From Intestinibacter sp964449895 (GTDB lineage Bacteria; Bacillota; Clostridia; Peptostreptococcales; Peptostreptococcaceae): a stretch of DNA of 64,000 bases. The notes under the pieces were generated by a model, which saw nothing but the letters and a program-made list of their open reading frames with translations, ran no database searches and was not told where the DNA came from. Shown piece after piece: positions 61,397 through 64,000 of this stretch (the stretch's first letter is position 1; each line of letters begins with the position of its first letter). The stretch is taken from positions 1 to 64,000 of the forward strand of contig CAYVBY010000010.1 in the NCBI GenBank assembly GCA_964449895.1. The letters are read 5' to 3'. The position numbers were made by a program, and so were the translations under genes.

Positions 61397-63124
61397 ATGA
61401 AAAAACAAAAAATCAAAATTACTTTAATATCAATGATGATATTTCTTATGTCAACTGTAATGGCATTTGCTGAAGAAGTAGATATAGCACAAGTAAATGC
61501 ACAAAAATATGGTATCTTAACTTTAATACCACCACTAGTAGCTATAGTATTAGCATTTGTTACAAAAAATGTTATAGTATCGTTAGCTTTAGGTATCTTA
61601 TCAGGTGGAATTATTCTTAATTTCTCAGTAAATATTTTTAATACTATAATACAAGCATTTTTAGATTTAGTAGAAAGAGCTGTATATTCACTTGCTGATC
61701 CTTGGAATGCTGGTATAATTTTACAAGTTTTAGCAATAGGTGGAGTTATTAGTTTAGTAAGTAAAATGGGTGGAGCAAAAGCTGTAGCACAAGCTTTATC
61801 TAAAAAGGCAAAAAGTGCAAAATCAGCTCAAATAATAACTTGGTTTGCTGGACTTTTAGTATTCTTTGATGATTATGCAAACTCTTTAATAATAGGACCT
61901 ATGATGAGACCTGTTACAGATGGTTTAAAAATATCTAGAGCAAGACTTGCATTTATTATAGATGCAACTGCAGCACCGATTGCTGGACTTGCTATAATCT
62001 CAACTTGGATAGGTCTTGAAGTTGGTCTTATAGGAGATGCACTTAATTCAGTTGGATTAAATGAAAATCCTTTTGGGGTATTTTTAAGTACTATACCATT
62101 TAGATTTTATAATATATTAATTTTAGCATTTATAGTAATGACAGCTTTATTATTAAAAGACTTTGGTCCTATGAGAAAAGCTGAATTAGAAGCAAGACGT
62201 GGAGGGAAAAATCTTTCTGATGGAAATGAAATAAATAAAAAAATATCTGCTGAACATGATGATTTAGAACCTTTAGAAGGTGTAACACCTAGTGTGTGGA
62301 ATGCGATTATACCTATAGGAACTTTAATAGTAGTTGCTTTAATATCATTTTATCATAGTGGATATACAATCATAATGGGATCTGAAGATACAGCACTTAT
62401 AGCTTTAATGCAAAATTCACCATTTTCATTTGACGCTATAAAAGAAGCATTCAGTAACTCAGATGCATCAGTTGCTTTATTCCAATCAGCATTATTTGCA
62501 GGTATAGTGACTATGGCTATGGGTGTATGTAAAAAAATGTTTACAATAAGTGAAGCTTTAGATATATGGGTAGATGGTATGAAAACATTAATAATAACTT
62601 GTGTAATATTAGTATGTGCATGGTCATTAAGTTCTGTTATAAAAGAATTAGGAACTGCTAAATTCTTAATTAGCTATTTATCAGGTTCAATACCAGCATT
62701 TACTTTACCAAGTATAATATTTATATTAGGTGCTATAATATCATTTGCAACTGGTACAGCTTATGGAACAATGGGTATACTTATGCCGCTTGCTATACCT
62801 CTTGCACATTCTATAAATCCTGAAATGGGTTATATAATAGTTTCTACAAGTGCGGTTTTAACAGGTGCTATATTTGGAGATCACTGTTCACCAATATCAG
62901 ATACAACAATATTATCTTCAATGGGTGCAGGATGTGATCATATAGAACATGTTAGAACTCAAATGCCTTATGCTCTATTTACAGCAGTTATAACAGTAGT
63001 ATTTGGATATATTCCAGCTGGATTTGGATTACCAATATACATAGTGTTACCTCTTGCTTTAGTAGCATTATTTATAGGGATACAAATACTTGGTAAGAGT
63101 GTAGAAGTAGAAGACGCAGAATAA
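61397..63124 (+). CDS. lysW: NhaC-type lysine permease (LysW-like)
   Basis: A 575-residue membrane transporter. An N-terminal signal-like segment (7-25, ending AFAEEVD) precedes about twelve hydrophobic segments. NhaC-family marks: FFDDYANSLIIGPMMRPV, ATAAPIAGLAIISTWIGLE, GTAYGTMGILMPLA and GDHCSPISDTTILSS. The family alone does not fix the substrate; the lysine riboswitch directly upstream makes lysine import the best assignment. AGGAGG precedes the ATG and is covered by the sequestering hairpin. Confidence 0.88.
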   Translation: MKKQKIKITLISMMIFLMSTVMAFAEEVDIAQVNAQKYGILTLIPPLVAIVLAFVTKNVIVSLALGILSGGIILNFSVNIFNTIIQAFLDLVERAVYSLADPWNAGIILQVLAIGGVISLVSKMGGAKAVAQALSKKAKSAKSAQIITWFAGLLVFFDDYANSLIIGPMMRPVTDGLKISRARLAFIIDATAAPIAGLAIISTWIGLEVGLIGDALNSVGLNENPFGVFLSTIPFRFYNILILAFIVMTALLLKDFGPMRKAELEARRGGKNLSDGNEINKKISAEHDDLEPLEGVTPSVWNAIIPIGTLIVVALISFYHSGYTIIMGSEDTALIALMQNSPFSFDAIKEAFSNSDASVALFQSALFAGIVTMAMGVCKKMFTISEALDIWVDGMKTLIITCVILVCAWSLSSVIKELGTAKFLISYLSGSIPAFTLPSIIFILGAIISFATGTAYGTMGILMPLAIPLAHSINPEMGYIIVSTSAVLTGAIFGDHCSPISDTTILSSMGAGCDHIEHVRTQMPYALFTAVITVVFGYIPAGFGLPIYIVLPLALVALFIGIQILGKSVEVEDAE

Positions 63125-63140
63125 ATTTTTAAATAAATAT

Positions 63141-63182
63141 AAAAAACTGCTATGTAAATAGATTACATAGCAGTTTTTTTTT
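63141..63182 (+). terminator. Intrinsic terminator after lysW
   Basis: AAAAAACTGCTATGTAA and TTACATAGCAGTTTTTTTT form a 15-base stem with a long T run. Confidence 0.93.
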
Positions 63183-63350
63183 GATTAAATAATTTTTTAA
63201 AATTAAATTTTATATAAAATGTTGATTATAAAAATTATTTGCTATATATTAAAGAAAATAGTAAAAAATTTGAAAAATAATCCTTGTCAAGTATAAAAGA
63301 CTATAATTTTATGATACAATATAAAAAAACTTAGCAACGGAGGATAAGCT

Positions 63351-63941
63351 ATGAATTCTAATGAAAGAGTAGATGAATTTTTAAAATTACAAGAAAAAGG
63401 AATTTCTTTTGAAGATATAGCTTCTAGTTTTGGAGTAAAACCAAATACTCTAAAAAAAGATTTAAATAAAAGAGGATATAAATTCGTCAAAGGAAAATAT
63501 ATACAAAAAATACAAAAACAAGAATCTATGCAAGTTGTATTTGAAGAAGCTAAAAGTGTAGAAAATAAAAAAACTTCAAAAGATAATAATAAAGTAACAA
63601 GTAAAGAATCAATTCAAAAAATAACAAAGAAAAATAATAAAGTTACAAAGCCTAAAAAGGATAAGAAGATAAACTTAACTCAAGAAGATTTAGACAAATT
63701 GTGTGAAGTTTATGATTGGTACTTACAAGTAAAAGATTTTAAGGCTTTAAAAAGAAAAAAAATAAAAAATGATATAACAGTAGATTTTGAATTTAAAGAA
63801 GAAAAAAGCATTAATTTAAAAGTTGATAAAGATATATGGGAAGATTTTTTAAGATTATGCAGCAATTCAAGTTACGATAGAAAAACTATTATAACACAAG
63901 CTTTAAAAGACTTTATGAAGGTGTATAAAGATTTATTATAA
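63351..63941 (+). CDS. DNA-binding protein with N-terminal HTH and C-terminal RHH-like end
   Basis: A 196-residue basic protein. Residues 5-42 form a helix-turn-helix (LKLQEKGISFEDIASSFGVK then PNTLKKDLNKRG). A Lys/Asn-rich linker covers about 55-115. The last 45 residues (INLKVDKDIWEDFLRLC ... RKTIITQALKDFMK) look like a ribbon-helix-helix domain. Two DNA-binding ends suggest a regulator or segregation factor; targets unknown. AACGGAGGA precedes the ATG. Confidence 0.65.
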   Translation: MNSNERVDEFLKLQEKGISFEDIASSFGVKPNTLKKDLNKRGYKFVKGKYIQKIQKQESMQVVFEEAKSVENKKTSKDNNKVTSKESIQKITKKNNKVTKPKKDKKINLTQEDLDKLCEVYDWYLQVKDFKALKRKKIKNDITVDFEFKEEKSINLKVDKDIWEDFLRLCSNSSYDRKTIITQALKDFMKVYKDLL

Positions 63942-63963
63942 TTTTTAAATAGGAGTTTTGTTT

Positions 63964-64000
63964 ATGATTAAAAGAAAATGGAAAGTTATTTTATTGTTAT
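63964..64000 (+). CDS. Start of a further gene, truncated by window edge
   Basis: ATG 63964 with TAGGAGT 10 bases upstream opens a frame of 12 codons (basic start IKRKWKV, then hydrophobic ILLL), suggesting a signal peptide or membrane anchor. It begins 22 bases after the HTH gene and may be in its operon. Too short to identify. Confidence 0.5.
   Translation, partial: MIKRKWKVILLL

Noticed and set aside
1..64000. CRISPR array, prophage, integrative element or tRNA genes
   Set aside because: I found no regularly spaced repeats, integrase, phage structural genes or tRNA-like cloverleafs while reading; only the IS256-type remnant is mobile.

Overview
This is a very AT-rich window (about a quarter G+C by eye) from a spore-forming, low-GC Gram-positive anaerobe. 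The best fit is the Peptostreptococcaceae (Clostridioides / Paraclostridium / Romboutsia relatives). The reasons are the dnaG-sigA-trmK-nif3 order, T-box and lysine riboswitch leaders, frequent TTG starts with strong AGGAGG sites, and a CotE-like peroxiredoxin-chitinase spore coat protein, a fusion known from Clostridioides difficile. Most of the window is chromosomal core. I saw no tRNA, rRNA, CRISPR array or prophage.

Layout. 1-0.63 kb is the end of transketolase. 0.87-3.8 kb is a compact three-gene accessory cassette (HNN-nuclease-like membrane protein, small YkgJ-type cysteine cluster protein, glycine-zipper membrane protein), followed by the decayed 3' end of an IS256-family transposase. 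4.6-6.9 kb holds a secreted Ig/PHP-like protein and a PdaA-like deacetylase on the minus strand. 7-13 kb carries a DinG-like exonuclease-helicase, a Ca/Na exchanger, an AEC transporter and RNase H. 13-15 kb is the CotE-like coat protein. 15-21.6 kb has membrane and envelope proteins (PP2C-like phosphatase, TPR proteins, a VanW/G5 protein) and a small Fis-type regulator. 22-25.5 kb carries YitT, DUF1904, MORN-repeat and deacetylase genes. 25.9-30.9 kb is the macromolecular synthesis cluster dnaG-sigA-trmK-nif3.

30.9-39.7 kb holds a tryptophan T-box and trpP, an orphan sensor kinase, alr, a TIGR00266 protein, mntP, cardiolipin synthase and a YdcF protein. 39.7-43.2 kb has a degenerate AAA ATPase, a zinc-ribbon protein, MscS and a VTT-domain protein. 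43.3-56 kb is the richest accessory region. It starts with a secreted protein that aligns along its length with Fe/Mn superoxide dismutase but has lost all four metal ligands. It continues into a Ter stress-response locus: three TerD proteins, a Ca-type P-ATPase, YceG and TelA, then a CitE-like lyase, two phosphoribosyltransferase-type proteins (TRSP and PELOTA) and a HAD phosphatase. 56-64 kb carries a tyrosine T-box and tyrS, lplA, an NhaC-type antiporter, a lysine riboswitch driving an NhaC-type lysine permease (LysW-like), and a helix-turn-helix protein.

How the parts work together. Amino-acid supply is controlled by three RNA sensors whose specificity can be read from the sequence: UGG for trpP, UAC for tyrS, and a lysine aptamer before lysW. 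The Ter locus joins Ca-binding TerD proteins, a Ca pump and a predicted nucleoside-like metabolite pathway. An unexplained element of about 20 bp, core TTCCTATGTGTTATAAAAA, recurs at six places between genes, usually just before an intrinsic terminator hairpin.
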